A stretch of 64,000 nt of DNA from Hyphomicrobiales bacterium (lineage in GTDB: Bacteria; Pseudomonadota; Alphaproteobacteria; Rhizobiales; Aestuariivirgaceae). Of this stretch, positions 7,238-15,681 are shown in pieces (the stretch's first letter is position 1; every line of letters begins with the position of its first letter). The notes under the pieces are model-generated. The model was not told the origin of the DNA, did no database searches, and saw only the letters and a program-made list of their open reading frames with translations. The stretch is from positions 62,001 through 126,000 of the forward strand of contig JANYLQ010000032.1 of NCBI GenBank assembly GCA_025363755.1, given 5' to 3'. The translations under genes and the position numbers were made by a program.

Positions 7238-8236
7238 TTAAGTTCCAGCGGATTGCAGCTTTAAATCATGGAGAAGTTGTGACAACGGTTTTGGCAGTTT
7301 GGCCTCAAAACGCAGATGTTTCCCAGTCACCGGGTGGTCAAAACCCAGCACGGCGGCGTGTAAAGCCTGTCCTCTCAGATAGTTAAGGCTGTTTCTTGCG
7401 GCTTCCGCAAGTTTGACTTTGGAGGTTGAAAAGCCTGCTCCATAGGTTCCGTCGCCCAAAAGTGGATGGCCGATATGCGCCATGTGCACGCGAATTTGAT
7501 GGGTGCGGCCGGTTTCGAGGTTGCAGCGCACCAAACTGACAATCGTTGGTTTGCCGAACTCTTCGATTGTTTCATAATGCGTGATGGCTTCGCGGGCCAT
7601 GGCAGAGTTGGATACAGCCATTTTCTGGCGGTTACTGGCGGAGCGGTCTAACCCAGTGGCAATTGTTCCCTGGCGGCGCTCGGGCTTACCCCAGACGAAA
7701 GCCAGATATTCCCGTTCCATCCGGCCATCGCGGCCATGGCTGGCAAATTGTTCGGAGAGTCCAGCGTGAGCTTTATCGTTTTTGGCGACCACCAGAAGCC
7801 CCGATGTATCTTTATCCAAGCGGTGCACAATGCCGGGGCGTTTGACGCCGCCGATGCCAGACAGGCTGGCACCGCAATGAGCGATTAGGGCGTTCACCAA
7901 TGTGCCGTTTTCATTACCAGCGCCAGGGTGCACCACGAGGCCTGCTGGCTTGTTGATGACGATGAGATGTTTGTCTTCAAAAACAATGTCCAGCTCAATG
8001 GCTTCGCCCTGCGGCTCGGCGGGCGCGGCTTCGGGGATGGTAACTTCAATGAGTTGGCCCGGCTTTAATTTCGCGCCGCCGTCATCAACCACTTTTCCGT
8101 CCACGCGCACACGGCCATCCGCGATCAGCTTTTGAAAGCGAGCCCGGCTGATATCGACAAATGCGATGGCCAGAGTTTTATCAAGGCGTGCGGATTCTGT
8201 GGCGTTGGTCTTCAGGGCTTGTTCGGTGTCAGACAT
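7238..8236 (-). CDS. rluD: Ribosomal large subunit pseudouridine synthase, RluD/RluA family
   Basis: The 332-residue protein has an N-terminal S4 RNA-binding domain (about residues 18-80, RARFQKLIADGRVRVDGKVV). The catalytic pseudouridine synthase domain follows, with the family signature GIVHRLDKDTSGLLVVAK near residue 135-152; its Asp is the catalytic residue. A later TGRTHQIRVHMAHIGHPLLGD block is also diagnostic. The enzyme isomerises uridines, in RluD at helix 69 of 23S rRNA (E. coli positions 1911, 1915, 1917). The ATG at 8236 gives a normal N-terminus. It probably shares transcripts with rpoH 106 bases downstream. Confidence 0.88.
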   Translation of the reverse strand: MSDTEQALKTNATESARLDKTLAIAFVDISRARFQKLIADGRVRVDGKVVDDGGAKLKPGQLIEVTIPEAAPAEPQGEAIELDIVFEDKHLIVINKPAGLVVHPGAGNENGTLVNALIAHCGASLSGIGGVKRPGIVHRLDKDTSGLLVVAKNDKAHAGLSEQFASHGRDGRMEREYLAFVWGKPERRQGTIATGLDRSASNRQKMAVSNSAMAREAITHYETIEEFGKPTIVSLVRCNLETGRTHQIRVHMAHIGHPLLGDGTYGAGFSTSKVKLAEAARNSLNYLRGQALHAAVLGFDHPVTGKHLRFEAKLPKPLSQLLHDLKLQSAGT

Positions 8237-8284
8237 GGGCGGCCTATAGCATAGCTAATCTTGATGTGGTGCGGTTAGTTGCGA

Positions 8285-9409
8285 TCATTCACATAGCTGC
8301 CCATCATTAAGCACATCGGCAATTTTCCCTTTGGCAAACACGGCGGCCTTTGCGGGGGTGACTCCTAGATATTTCACATAATAAGCCGTCATTTCTGACT
8401 CGGTAGCGTGGATCGTTTTTTTCTTCACACCGGCGAGAGCGTGATCTTGGTCCTTGGCTTGAGGCGGTGCTACTCTGTAATCTTCAATGGCACGCGCTGA
8501 TGGGGAGAGCACTTTATCAACTGCGACGTTGAAGCTGCGATATGCTGAAAAGCGTATTGTCCCGTCACAGGTCGGCCAAGCCTTGTTGATTTGCCGAACT
8601 AAGTAATCGAGGTTTGGCGTCGGGGGCGCGGTAACGCTGCAATTGCTATTGATAATGAAATTATCCGCTGTTGATCCGAAATAAGAATTGGTGGCATCAA
8701 TTAAACTTTGATGTGTCACGATGTAGCCACAAGGTATGGGCGTAGTTGCATCAAATGTCGTAGCACGAAAAAAACCAGCGAAGTCACGGCTGGATTTCAA
8801 AATGTCTTCCGGTTTAGATATGCTTCCATCCTCAAAAAGCTCGGCGTTGAAATGTTTGCTAGGATCGGCATTTGCTTTTTTCTGGATATCTTCAAAAACC
8901 GGAATCACCAGCTTTATGATTTTTTCGCGCTTTTCAGAAAGTTCAGCGGTGAACCAGTCCGCACCATCAGGTTCGGACGCGAAGATTGAAAGCGCCTCAT
9001 AGTAGGGTTCGGTCTCAACGTTCTGGTCGTGTAAAATCTTGAGCGCAGCTTCGGGTGCCTTTGGCATTGCTGAGAAAGCCAGTTCAAGGTTGCGGGCTTT
9101 GTAAAGTTTAAGCACACAGCTGGCTCTTTTGTCGGCTGCCAATGCCAAACAATCTTTGCGGTTGGCAAGCCAGCCCTTTTGTTTGGCAATTTCTCCGGAC
9201 GGGCCTTTGCCAAACATACTGATACGGGCAACGGCAAAAAGTTCCGCCATAGTCGCGTCCTGCGCCTTAATGTCTGCGTCGGCGCATACTATTTTGTCCA
9301 CGTAGTTTGCGGCTTTGCTGCAATCGATACCTTCGGCCTTTGCAGGGTGGCAGAGTGCGAACGGAGCGGACATTGCAAGAGCGGCGAGAAGGTGTTTGGT
9401 TTTTTTCAT
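8285..9409 (-). CDS. Exported LprI-like (DUF1311) protein with a long C-terminal extension
   Basis: 374 residues with a Sec signal peptide (MKKTKHLLAALAMSAPFALCHPAKA). Residues about 28-105 match the lysozyme-inhibitor LprI / DUF1311 pattern: DCSKAANYVDKIVCAD, then MAELFAVA, QKGWLANRKDCL and SCVLKLYKAR, with Cys spaced for disulfides. The remaining 270 residues, with three or more further Cys (IPCGYIVTH, NSNCSVTA, WPTCDGT), match no family I recognise. Typical LprI proteins are about 120 residues, so this is a fusion or extension. It ends 49 bases from the rluD start in the same direction. A periplasmic role is inferred; the function is unknown. Confidence 0.65.
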   Translation of the reverse strand: MKKTKHLLAALAMSAPFALCHPAKAEGIDCSKAANYVDKIVCADADIKAQDATMAELFAVARISMFGKGPSGEIAKQKGWLANRKDCLALAADKRASCVLKLYKARNLELAFSAMPKAPEAALKILHDQNVETEPYYEALSIFASEPDGADWFTAELSEKREKIIKLVIPVFEDIQKKANADPSKHFNAELFEDGSISKPEDILKSSRDFAGFFRATTFDATTPIPCGYIVTHQSLIDATNSYFGSTADNFIINSNCSVTAPPTPNLDYLVRQINKAWPTCDGTIRFSAYRSFNVAVDKVLSPSARAIEDYRVAPPQAKDQDHALAGVKKKTIHATESEMTAYYVKYLGVTPAKAAVFAKGKIADVLNDGQLCE

Positions 9410-9596
9410 GATATGATTGGATTAAAATATTTATGGTGGCATTAATACTGGCAATTTCTTCAAAGATTGTCACCCGCCTTCACACGACCCGCACATTTCC
9501 AGACAAAGCCGTATTAGTCTTTGCAATTGCATCCCTCCCCAATTTCAAAAAATTGTGATTTCATTTTTGATAAAGGACAAGTTTTTTACTTGTAAT

Positions 9597-9641
9597 CTTA
9601 CGCTGTAAGTTTTAAGTATAACTTATACCTTACAGCGTAAG
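9597..9641. promoter_or_regulatory. Twin palindromic operator, probable TetR site
   Basis: CTTACGCTGTAAG (9597-9609) and CTTACAGCGTAAG (9629-9641) are exact reverse complements separated by 19 bases. Each is itself a CTTAC-N3-GTAAG palindrome. The spacer also holds GTATAA-C-TTATAC. The operator sits just before the AhpD-like gene (9663). The TetR gene at 10212 is the obvious candidate to bind it. Confidence 0.7.
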
Positions 9642-9662
9642 GTAAATTTTGAGGAGACAAAA

Positions 9663-10109
9663 ATGAAGACTACGATGAAAACAATATTCACAGTGGCTTG
9701 GGTTTTAGGAAGTTTGGTAGCGGCAGCGCAGGCCGACGATATGTCTGCGCAGAGAAAGATGATTTATGGAGACATCACAAAAAGTTTTGGCGCAGTTCCA
9801 AGTTTTGTTAAGCAGTTGCCAGATGCGGCACTTGCTGGGTATTGGCAATTGGAGAAAGACTTAGAACTCTCAAACAAGACTGCACTGCCGGGTAAAACCA
9901 AGGCCTTGATTGCCCTGGCTGTGGCTGCGCAAATTCCATGCGAATATTGCATTTGGTCAGACACAATGACGGCCAAGCAGCTGGGTGCCAGCGATGCTGA
10001 GATTGGTGAAGCGGTGGAAATGGCAGCCCTCACCCGGTTCTCGAGCACGACTCTTAATGGACTGCAAGTTGACTTTGCTCAGTTCAAAAAAGAAATGGGC
10101 GGACAGTGA
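9663..10109 (+). CDS. Exported carboxymuconolactone decarboxylase / AhpD-like protein
   Basis: 148 residues, starting with a signal peptide (MKTTMKTIFTVAWVLGSLVAAAQA). The mature protein has the AhpD-fold CxxC motif in PCEYCIWSDTMTAKQLGAS. AhpD-like proteins usually read CxxCxxxH, but here the His position is Asp (CIWSDT), so the proton-relay His is missing. Upstream is GFGAVPSF-like sequence (KSFGAVPSFVKQ), typical of the family. GGAG lies about 7 bases before the ATG. It follows the twin operator and precedes the TetR gene, from which a hairpin separates it. A periplasmic thiol peroxidase-type or stress role is inferred. Confidence 0.75.
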   Translation: MKTTMKTIFTVAWVLGSLVAAAQADDMSAQRKMIYGDITKSFGAVPSFVKQLPDAALAGYWQLEKDLELSNKTALPGKTKALIALAVAAQIPCEYCIWSDTMTAKQLGASDAEIGEAVEMAALTRFSSTTLNGLQVDFAQFKKEMGGQ

Positions 10110-10132
10110 CTTCGTATTGGCTAATCATTCCG

Positions 10133-10168
10133 CCACTGGTTTGATCAAACAGACCAGTGGATTGTTTT
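10133..10168 (+). terminator. Hairpin between the AhpD-like gene and tetR
   Basis: Perfect 8-bp arms CCACTGGT (10133-10140) and ACCAGTGG (10153-10160) with a 12-base loop, followed by ATTGTTTTGC. This is a plausible terminator or attenuator lowering tetR expression relative to the upstream gene. Confidence 0.5.
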
Positions 10169-10211
10169 GCAACGCATTGCGCGGGCAAACAGTTGCGGGC
10201 TAATTATCTGG

Positions 10212-10859
10212 ATGAAAAAGCGAATCTCGAAACGGCAGCCTTTGAATAGTGCAACGATCGCGTTAGAGGCTTTGGCTATTGCAGATGCTCAAGGCTTAGA
10301 AAAGTTGAGCTTTCGAACTCTTGCTCAAAAATTGAAGTGTGAGGCGATGAGCCTTTATCATTATTTTCCAAGCAAGGCGCACTTGATGGATGCTATGACC
10401 AATATCTGTTTGGCTGAAATCGAATTTCCAGATAGCCAGAGGCCATGGCAAGAGCGGATGCGAGAGCTTGGTTGGAACTACCGCAAAATGGCATTGCGAC
10501 ACCCCGGATTTTATCCTTTCCTTGCGGTATACCGCATGAATTCTTTGGAAGGCTTGAATGTTCTCAATCAGGTTTTAGATGTGTTTGAAGCAACCGGGCT
10601 TGATGTGGAAATGCGGGCGCGGCAGTTTAGAATTTTTGGTTATTTCCTCGTTGGCAATTGTTTAGATGAAACCATCGGTTATGCCAAAGGGCCATCGGCA
10701 GCAGAGCCCGTTCCCAATGAACTAGCAGCGCAGAAATTTCCCGCCATCATGGTGGTGGGCCGGTTTTTCAGTCCAGCTCATCATGCTCGAACGTTTGAAG
10801 TTGGCCTTGAAGCGATGATTTCCGAAATTGAACGACTGGTTGCGCTCCCTGAGAAATAG
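10212..10859 (+). CDS. TetR-family transcriptional regulator
   Basis: The start is ATG 10212 (MKKRISKRQPLNSATIALEAL). A longer frame from 10167 overlaps the hairpin and is not favoured. The N-terminal TetR helix-turn-helix runs over about residues 10-55: IALEALAIADAQGLEKLSFRTLAQKLKCEAMSLYHYF spans helices 1-3 and ends in the typical LYHYFPSKAHLMDAM. The C-terminal ligand domain (to residue 215) is of the larger TetR_C type, with HPGFYPFLAVYRMN. The twin palindrome upstream of the AhpD-like gene is the probable operator, which would make this a self-controlled two-gene unit. The inducer is unknown. Confidence 0.82.
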   Translation: MKKRISKRQPLNSATIALEALAIADAQGLEKLSFRTLAQKLKCEAMSLYHYFPSKAHLMDAMTNICLAEIEFPDSQRPWQERMRELGWNYRKMALRHPGFYPFLAVYRMNSLEGLNVLNQVLDVFEATGLDVEMRARQFRIFGYFLVGNCLDETIGYAKGPSAAEPVPNELAAQKFPAIMVVGRFFSPAHHARTFEVGLEAMISEIERLVALPEK

Positions 10860-10873
10860 AATATAGATAGCAA

Positions 10874-11001
10874 CAGTTTTTAGAAAAACTGCTTAGGACG
10901 ATTTGAAGGCAAATCGCTTTAGTGGCAGTTTTAAGAAAAACTACTTAGGACGATTTGAAGGCAAATCGTTTTAGAGGCAGTTTTAAGAAAAACTGCTTAG
11001 G
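10874..11001 (+). repeat. 52-bp tandem repeat, 2.5 copies, abutting tRNA-Glu
   Basis: Copies at 10874-10925 and 10926-10977 differ at only a few positions, and a third partial copy (10978-11001) runs into the first bases of the tRNA. Each unit holds two hairpins: CAGTTTT..AAAACTG and CGATTT-gaaggc-AAATCG. The array fills the gap between tetR and the tRNA. Confidence 0.85.
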
Positions 11002-11074
11002 TCCCTTCGTCTATCGGTTAGGACGGCAGCCTCTCACGTTGCAAAGGCGGGTTCGACTCCCGCAGGGATCACCA
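11000..11074 (+). tRNA. tRNA-Glu (anticodon CTC)
   Basis: The cloverleaf is complete. The acceptor stem is GGTCCCT (11000-11006) with AGGGATC (11064-11070), including one G-U pair. The D arm is GTCT..GGAC, the anticodon stem GCAGC/GTTGC has loop CTCTCAC (anticodon CTC), and the T arm GCGGG/CCCGC has loop TTCGACT. Discriminator A 11071 and an encoded CCA (11072-11074) follow. It decodes GAG. Confidence 0.93.
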
Positions 11075-11172
11075 CAAAGAAATTAAGCAATTGAAATTGT
11101 TGTTTTAATTTAAAAGCGGGACATAATCTTGGGTCTATGTTCGTGGATTCATAAGCGCTCAATAGATTTTTT

Positions 11173-11337
11173 TTAAGATTGTGAGGAAGGCGATATTATA
11201 TCATCCGCTTCCAAAATGCGTGCGGCTGCGCCATCGAGATCATCATACTGATCTGAGGTCAGACTCCAAAAAAATGCGGCCAGTCCCAAAATGCCAAGGC
11301 CTAGGGCTACTGGAATGAGTACAACCAAACTGGTCAT
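11173..11337 (-). CDS. ccoS: cbb3 oxidase maturation protein CcoS/FixS
   Basis: A 54-residue protein, the last gene of the operon. MTSLVVLIPVALGLGILGLAAFFWSL is an N-terminal membrane helix, followed by the CcoS signature SDQYDDLDGAAARIL. CcoS is needed for assembly of heme-loaded CcoN in the cbb3 oxidase. Its ATG overlaps the ccoI stop in an ATGA arrangement, so translation is coupled. The length is typical (50-60 residues). Confidence 0.88.
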   Translation of the reverse strand: MTSLVVLIPVALGLGILGLAAFFWSLTSDQYDDLDGAAARILEADDIISPSSQS

Positions 11338-13634
11338 GCGGCTTTTTTCCATATGTTAGGGACAATAATGGGCGACTGAGATTGGCTCCGTTTTTCGTCC
11401 GTGCGACCAGCAAGGTAAAGCCGCATTGAATTCCCTACCACCAAAATGGAAGAGCTCGACATTGCAATTGCTGCAATGAGCGGATTTAATGCTCCTGCGA
11501 CGGCGAGAGGTACCGCGAGTAGATTATAAGCGATTGCCAAGCCAAAATTTTGTTTCACGATGCTCTGGGTACGGCAGGCAATATTATATGCGTTGTAGAC
11601 AGACATCAAATTATCACTGGTGAACACAAAATCAGCCGCCATGCGGCCCGTGTCTGATGCTGAAGCCGGAGCCATTGAAACATGAGCCGCAGCCAACGCT
11701 GGCGCATCGTTCAAACCATCACCCACCATCAGCGCTTTTCGGCCTAAGTCTGCTTGGGTCTTTAAATAAGCCAATTTGTCACCGGGCCGCAAACCAAACT
11801 TTACAGAAACTATGCCAACAATGGCTGCGACTTTAGCAACAGCAATTGCTGAATCCCCGGACAGAATTATGTTTGATATTTGTGCGTCCGTGAAAGCTTG
11901 CACAGTCTCACGCGCACCGACACGAAGTTCTTCGTTCAATTGCACATGGTATAGAGAACTACGGCTCCAAGCAAAGCCAAGCCCTCCTCCCGCTAGCTGG
12001 CGTTGACCATTTGCTGCAACTTCAGAAGCCCAAGATTGCCGACCCAGCCTTGCCAGGCGTCCATCGACATAACCTTCCACGCCGAAACCCGGAATCTCGT
12101 GAAGCAATTTGATACCAACATAGGGTTGTTCAGAAATACCTCCGGCGAGTGATTGGGCTGCGGGGTGAATGCTGCGCAGCGCGAGAGCTTTTGCAATGCG
12201 CGAAAGTTTCCCTGATGGAATTTCATTCATTCCAATAGTAGCTTGGTTTGACGTAAGCGTTCCTGTTTTATCAAATGCTACAGAATCTATTTCAGCTAAA
12301 CGCTCCAGCGCAGAGCCATCTTTCATCAAAACACCAATGGAAGACAGGCGCGATGCCGCTATCACGTGGGCAACAGGAACGGCCAAACCTAAGGCGCAAG
12401 GGCAGGTGATGATGAGAACCGAAATTGCAACAGTGATGGCCTCGTGCCAGTTGCCTGATGTTGCACCCATCCATCCCAGAAAACTCGCGAGCGCAACAAC
12501 ATGCACAAAAGGCGCATAAAGCTTAGCAACCCGATCTGCCAAGCGTACATATTGCCCGTGACCGTTTTCAGCGGCCTGCATCATTTGCAGTACTTCGGCC
12601 AAAAAGGAATCCTTTGCTTCACGTACAACTTCTATATCAATTGATCCGGTAAGGTTGAGAATGCCGGCTTCAAGGCTTGATCCTTTGGTGACAACAGTCG
12701 GCGCGCTTTCACCTGTGACCAATGCACGATCCACATCGCTTACACCGTCAAACACAATACCATCAACAGGAACACGCTCACCCGCCACGACCCGCACAAT
12801 CATGCCGGGATGAATGCCTTCAATTGGTAAGTATGAAAGCGACCCGTCGGCTAAAACCACCAAGCCGCCTTTGGCAGAAAGCCTAGCCAGCCGTCCAACG
12901 GCATCGCGCGCTTTGCTGCGCATAAGATGATCGAGAGTGCGCCCGATGAGTAGGAAAAACAGAAGTGACACCGCGGCATCGAAGTAGGCATGGCCACCAC
13001 CCAAAAAACTTTCATACAGTGACATGGCAGTTGCCAAAATAACGCCCAAGGAAATAGGCACGTCCATATTCACACGGCGATGTTTCAGCGCGGCAGCAGC
13101 GCTGTGAAAAAATGGACGGCCTGAATAGGCAACGGTGGGAACGGCAATGATAGACGACAAATAGTGAAAAACTTCAGTTGTGGCAGGCCCTGCACCAGAC
13201 CAAACCGCTACCGAAAGCAACATAATGTTGGCAGTAGCAAAACCGGCAACGGCAAGTGAACGGACCAAATTTTTGAATTCCGGATCACCAGAAATTATCG
13301 TCTCGTCATCAAGAGTGTGAACGGCAAAACCCGCGTTTTCTAACGCCTGAACAAATTTTAGGGGTGATTGTGTGCCATCGGCTAACGTTATGGTCGCGCG
13401 TTTTAACGATAGGTTAGCGCGAGCAGATTTGATGCCTTCAACTTGTGCCAAACGCCTTTCAATTGTTGAAATGCACTGGCCACAGTGGATGGCAGGAATT
13501 GACACGGTATAAAGCGCCGATCCATCGGTCAGCAGCCGCGATTGCGCACGCAATTCCTGAACCAGTTGGTTTTCTTTATTTAAAATTTGTTCAGCTGCCA
13601 ATTGGGCAGGAAGCGAGCCAGCGCAGCACGACAT
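11334..13634 (-). CDS. ccoI: Copper-exporting P-type ATPase CcoI/FixI for cbb3 oxidase
   Basis: The ATG at 13634 is one base past the ccoH stop, behind GGGGAG, and gives 766 residues. The N-terminal heavy-metal-associated domain has HCGQC (about residue 50). Membrane segments follow, with the CPx metal-path motif TCPCALGLAVP, the phosphorylation site DKTGTLT, an HP motif (SIHPAAQ) and GDGLNDAPALA in the nucleotide domain. It also starts with MSCCAG, as FixI proteins often do. It delivers copper for the CuB centre of cbb3 oxidase. It lies between ccoH and ccoS with overlapping ends. Confidence 0.92.
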   Translation of the reverse strand: MSCCAGSLPAQLAAEQILNKENQLVQELRAQSRLLTDGSALYTVSIPAIHCGQCISTIERRLAQVEGIKSARANLSLKRATITLADGTQSPLKFVQALENAGFAVHTLDDETIISGDPEFKNLVRSLAVAGFATANIMLLSVAVWSGAGPATTEVFHYLSSIIAVPTVAYSGRPFFHSAAAALKHRRVNMDVPISLGVILATAMSLYESFLGGGHAYFDAAVSLLFFLLIGRTLDHLMRSKARDAVGRLARLSAKGGLVVLADGSLSYLPIEGIHPGMIVRVVAGERVPVDGIVFDGVSDVDRALVTGESAPTVVTKGSSLEAGILNLTGSIDIEVVREAKDSFLAEVLQMMQAAENGHGQYVRLADRVAKLYAPFVHVVALASFLGWMGATSGNWHEAITVAISVLIITCPCALGLAVPVAHVIAASRLSSIGVLMKDGSALERLAEIDSVAFDKTGTLTSNQATIGMNEIPSGKLSRIAKALALRSIHPAAQSLAGGISEQPYVGIKLLHEIPGFGVEGYVDGRLARLGRQSWASEVAANGQRQLAGGGLGFAWSRSSLYHVQLNEELRVGARETVQAFTDAQISNIILSGDSAIAVAKVAAIVGIVSVKFGLRPGDKLAYLKTQADLGRKALMVGDGLNDAPALAAAHVSMAPASASDTGRMAADFVFTSDNLMSVYNAYNIACRTQSIVKQNFGLAIAYNLLAVPLAVAGALNPLIAAIAMSSSSILVVGNSMRLYLAGRTDEKRSQSQSPIIVPNIWKKAA

Positions 13635-13635
13635 T

Positions 13636-14121
13636 TCAGTTGCTCCCCTCAACGTTCAGCCTGAACGGCAAAATAAGATCTGCGTGGCCTTGAATTTTTC
13701 CGGTGATATTTCCTATCCAGATGCCAGGAGCAATTTGCACATCTGCACCATAACGACCATCCGTTTCCGGGGATAAATGCAGAATAGAATCTTGTGCACT
13801 TTCTGCGGGTCTTCCCAAAGATATTTCTATGTCTGACGCGAGCGCTGCTTTGCCGTCTGCTAAAAACAGCTCTAGTTGCAAGTGTCCTGATTTGTAGTGC
13901 AGCGTGTGACTGATGCCAACGCGCGCCTTCGACAATCGTTCGGTATCAATATTAAAGCTCTGACTTGCAACATAGGAGTTTTCGACGACAAGTCCCGTCC
14001 AGCTGCGATAGGCAGAAACGGCAAGCATGGCATTGACAGCGAATACCACCGCGAAAAAACCTACAATGATAAGGCTCATATGCCATCCTGTGAATGGCTT
14101 GCGCGGCGCTGTTTGTGTCAT
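13636..14121 (-). CDS. ccoH: cbb3 oxidase accessory protein CcoH/FixH
   Basis: 161 residues with one N-terminal membrane anchor (GWHMSLIIVGFFAVVFAVNAMLAVSAYRSW, about residues 12-41) and a periplasmic domain that includes SYVASQSFN, a conserved FixH block (usually NSY..SQxYN). FixH proteins associate with the oxidase and stabilise its assembly. Its start overlaps the ccoG stop (14118-14121), and its own stop is one base before ccoI. This is strict operon coupling. Confidence 0.88.
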   Translation of the reverse strand: MTQTAPRKPFTGWHMSLIIVGFFAVVFAVNAMLAVSAYRSWTGLVVENSYVASQSFNIDTERLSKARVGISHTLHYKSGHLQLELFLADGKAALASDIEISLGRPAESAQDSILHLSPETDGRYGADVQIAPGIWIGNITGKIQGHADLILPFRLNVEGSN

Positions 14122-15680
14122 TGGCTTATTCCCGGCACTTCGAATTGTGCATTGTAGTGATCGGCTTCAAAAGATTGTGGATCGTTTACTGAAATTGTGA
14201 AAGGCGTTTGCCCCGTACGCAGCATCTGTGGAGGTTGGCTGATGAACACGTGAAGGGCGCGTAATTTATCCGGTTCAACTTCAATTACGGTACTGCGACC
14301 ACTCGTATCTTTCAGCTCTGCAATCGTCATCGTGGCGCCGGGCAAGCCTTGAAGTGAGAGAATAATTGCGCGGGGTTCTTGCACCATATTGAGTAGTTTT
14401 ACAGTGTATCCATTGCGGATTGATCCATCGGAAAGTTTGACAGCTATGGGGTTGCGATCGTGCTGCACGTCAAGCCTTAAGCGATCTCGCGTTACGAGAA
14501 AATATAACATAGCAATGCCGATAGAGCTCCACAGGCTCACATAGAGCAACGTTCTAGGCCGTAAAAATACATGCCAATCGAAATGCTTTACAGCATCAAC
14601 AAACACGCCGGAAGCGTTGCGGATTCGGTTCGGAATAATCGCGCCATTTGCATCTTTGGCCAAGGCCATGTTGTGATTATAGTCGCGCAACGTAGAGTAT
14701 GAAATCAAGCCTCGCGGTTTTTCGAGGCGGTCCATAATATTGTCGCAAGCATCAATGCAGAGGGCACAGGTGATGCACTCCATTTGTTGTCCATTGCGAA
14801 TGTCTATGCCTGTCGGACAAACAGCAACACACGCATTGCAATCAACACAATCACCAGAAGCAATTCTTTGGGCCGCTGCCTTCTTTGATCCGTGGCTTCT
14901 GGGTTCACCGCGCCAATCATTATAAGTAACAACAAGCGAATCCTCGTCCAACATCGCAGCTTGAATGCGTGGCCATGGGCACATGTAAATGCAAACCTGT
15001 TCACGCATTAATCCGCCAAAGACATAAGTTGTCGCCGTTAAAACACCGACTGTGGCATAAGCTACCAATGGTGCTTGGCCAGTTAGGAAGCTGGTCAACA
15101 AGGTGGGTGCATCGGCGAAATAGAAAATCCATGCCCCACCTGTGGCAATGGCGATCAAAACCCAGCTTGCGTGTTTGAGAAGTCGAAGTGTTACTTTACG
15201 CAGCGACCACGGTGCTGCTTCAAGCTTTATGCGTGCATTGCGATCACCTTCAAAATATTGTTCCACGGCGATGAATAGATCTGTCCAAACCGTTTGGGGG
15301 CAGGAATAGCCACACCATGCACGACCCACGACCGAGGTGACAAGAAACAGGCCAACACCCGCCATGACCAGAAGACCAGCAATATAGAAAAATTCCTGTG
15401 GCCAAATTTCAATGAAAAAGAAATAGAAACGCCGATGGGCAATATCAATCAACACCGCTTGGTTTGGGGCGTAGGGGCCGCGATCCCAACGTAACCACGG
15501 AGTTACGTAATAGATGGCAAGCGTTACCACCATGATGACCCATTTGAGCCTGCGGAATTGGCCTTGCACACGCTTGGGATAGATTTTAGTGCGCGCTGAA
15601 TAGAGCACCGCGCCTTTGGCTTTGGCCCCGGTGTTTACGGCCTCAACAGGTTGCTTTTCGATGATGGTGTGAACTGTCAC
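14118..15680 (-). CDS. ccoG: CcoG/FixG polyferredoxin, cupric reductase of cbb3 assembly
   Basis: I chose the GTG at 15680, two bases past the ccoP stop, giving 520 residues (VTVHTIIEKQPVEAV). Several membrane helices lie in the N-terminal 300 residues, with a conserved CGYSCPQTVWTD block. Two 4Fe-4S motifs follow: CVDCNACVAVCP and CITCALCIDACD. A C-terminal Ig-like domain ends the protein. CcoG is reported to reduce Cu(II) to Cu(I) for oxidase assembly. A longer ATG form inside ccoP is possible but would overlap 40 bases. Confidence 0.9.
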   Translation of the reverse strand: MTVHTIIEKQPVEAVNTGAKAKGAVLYSARTKIYPKRVQGQFRRLKWVIMVVTLAIYYVTPWLRWDRGPYAPNQAVLIDIAHRRFYFFFIEIWPQEFFYIAGLLVMAGVGLFLVTSVVGRAWCGYSCPQTVWTDLFIAVEQYFEGDRNARIKLEAAPWSLRKVTLRLLKHASWVLIAIATGGAWIFYFADAPTLLTSFLTGQAPLVAYATVGVLTATTYVFGGLMREQVCIYMCPWPRIQAAMLDEDSLVVTYNDWRGEPRSHGSKKAAAQRIASGDCVDCNACVAVCPTGIDIRNGQQMECITCALCIDACDNIMDRLEKPRGLISYSTLRDYNHNMALAKDANGAIIPNRIRNASGVFVDAVKHFDWHVFLRPRTLLYVSLWSSIGIAMLYFLVTRDRLRLDVQHDRNPIAVKLSDGSIRNGYTVKLLNMVQEPRAIILSLQGLPGATMTIAELKDTSGRSTVIEVEPDKLRALHVFISQPPQMLRTGQTPFTISVNDPQSFEADHYNAQFEVPGISQ

Positions 15681-15681
15681 C

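Noticed and set aside
10874-11001. CRISPR array
   Set aside because: The 52-bp units are contiguous with no unique spacers, and no cas genes are present.
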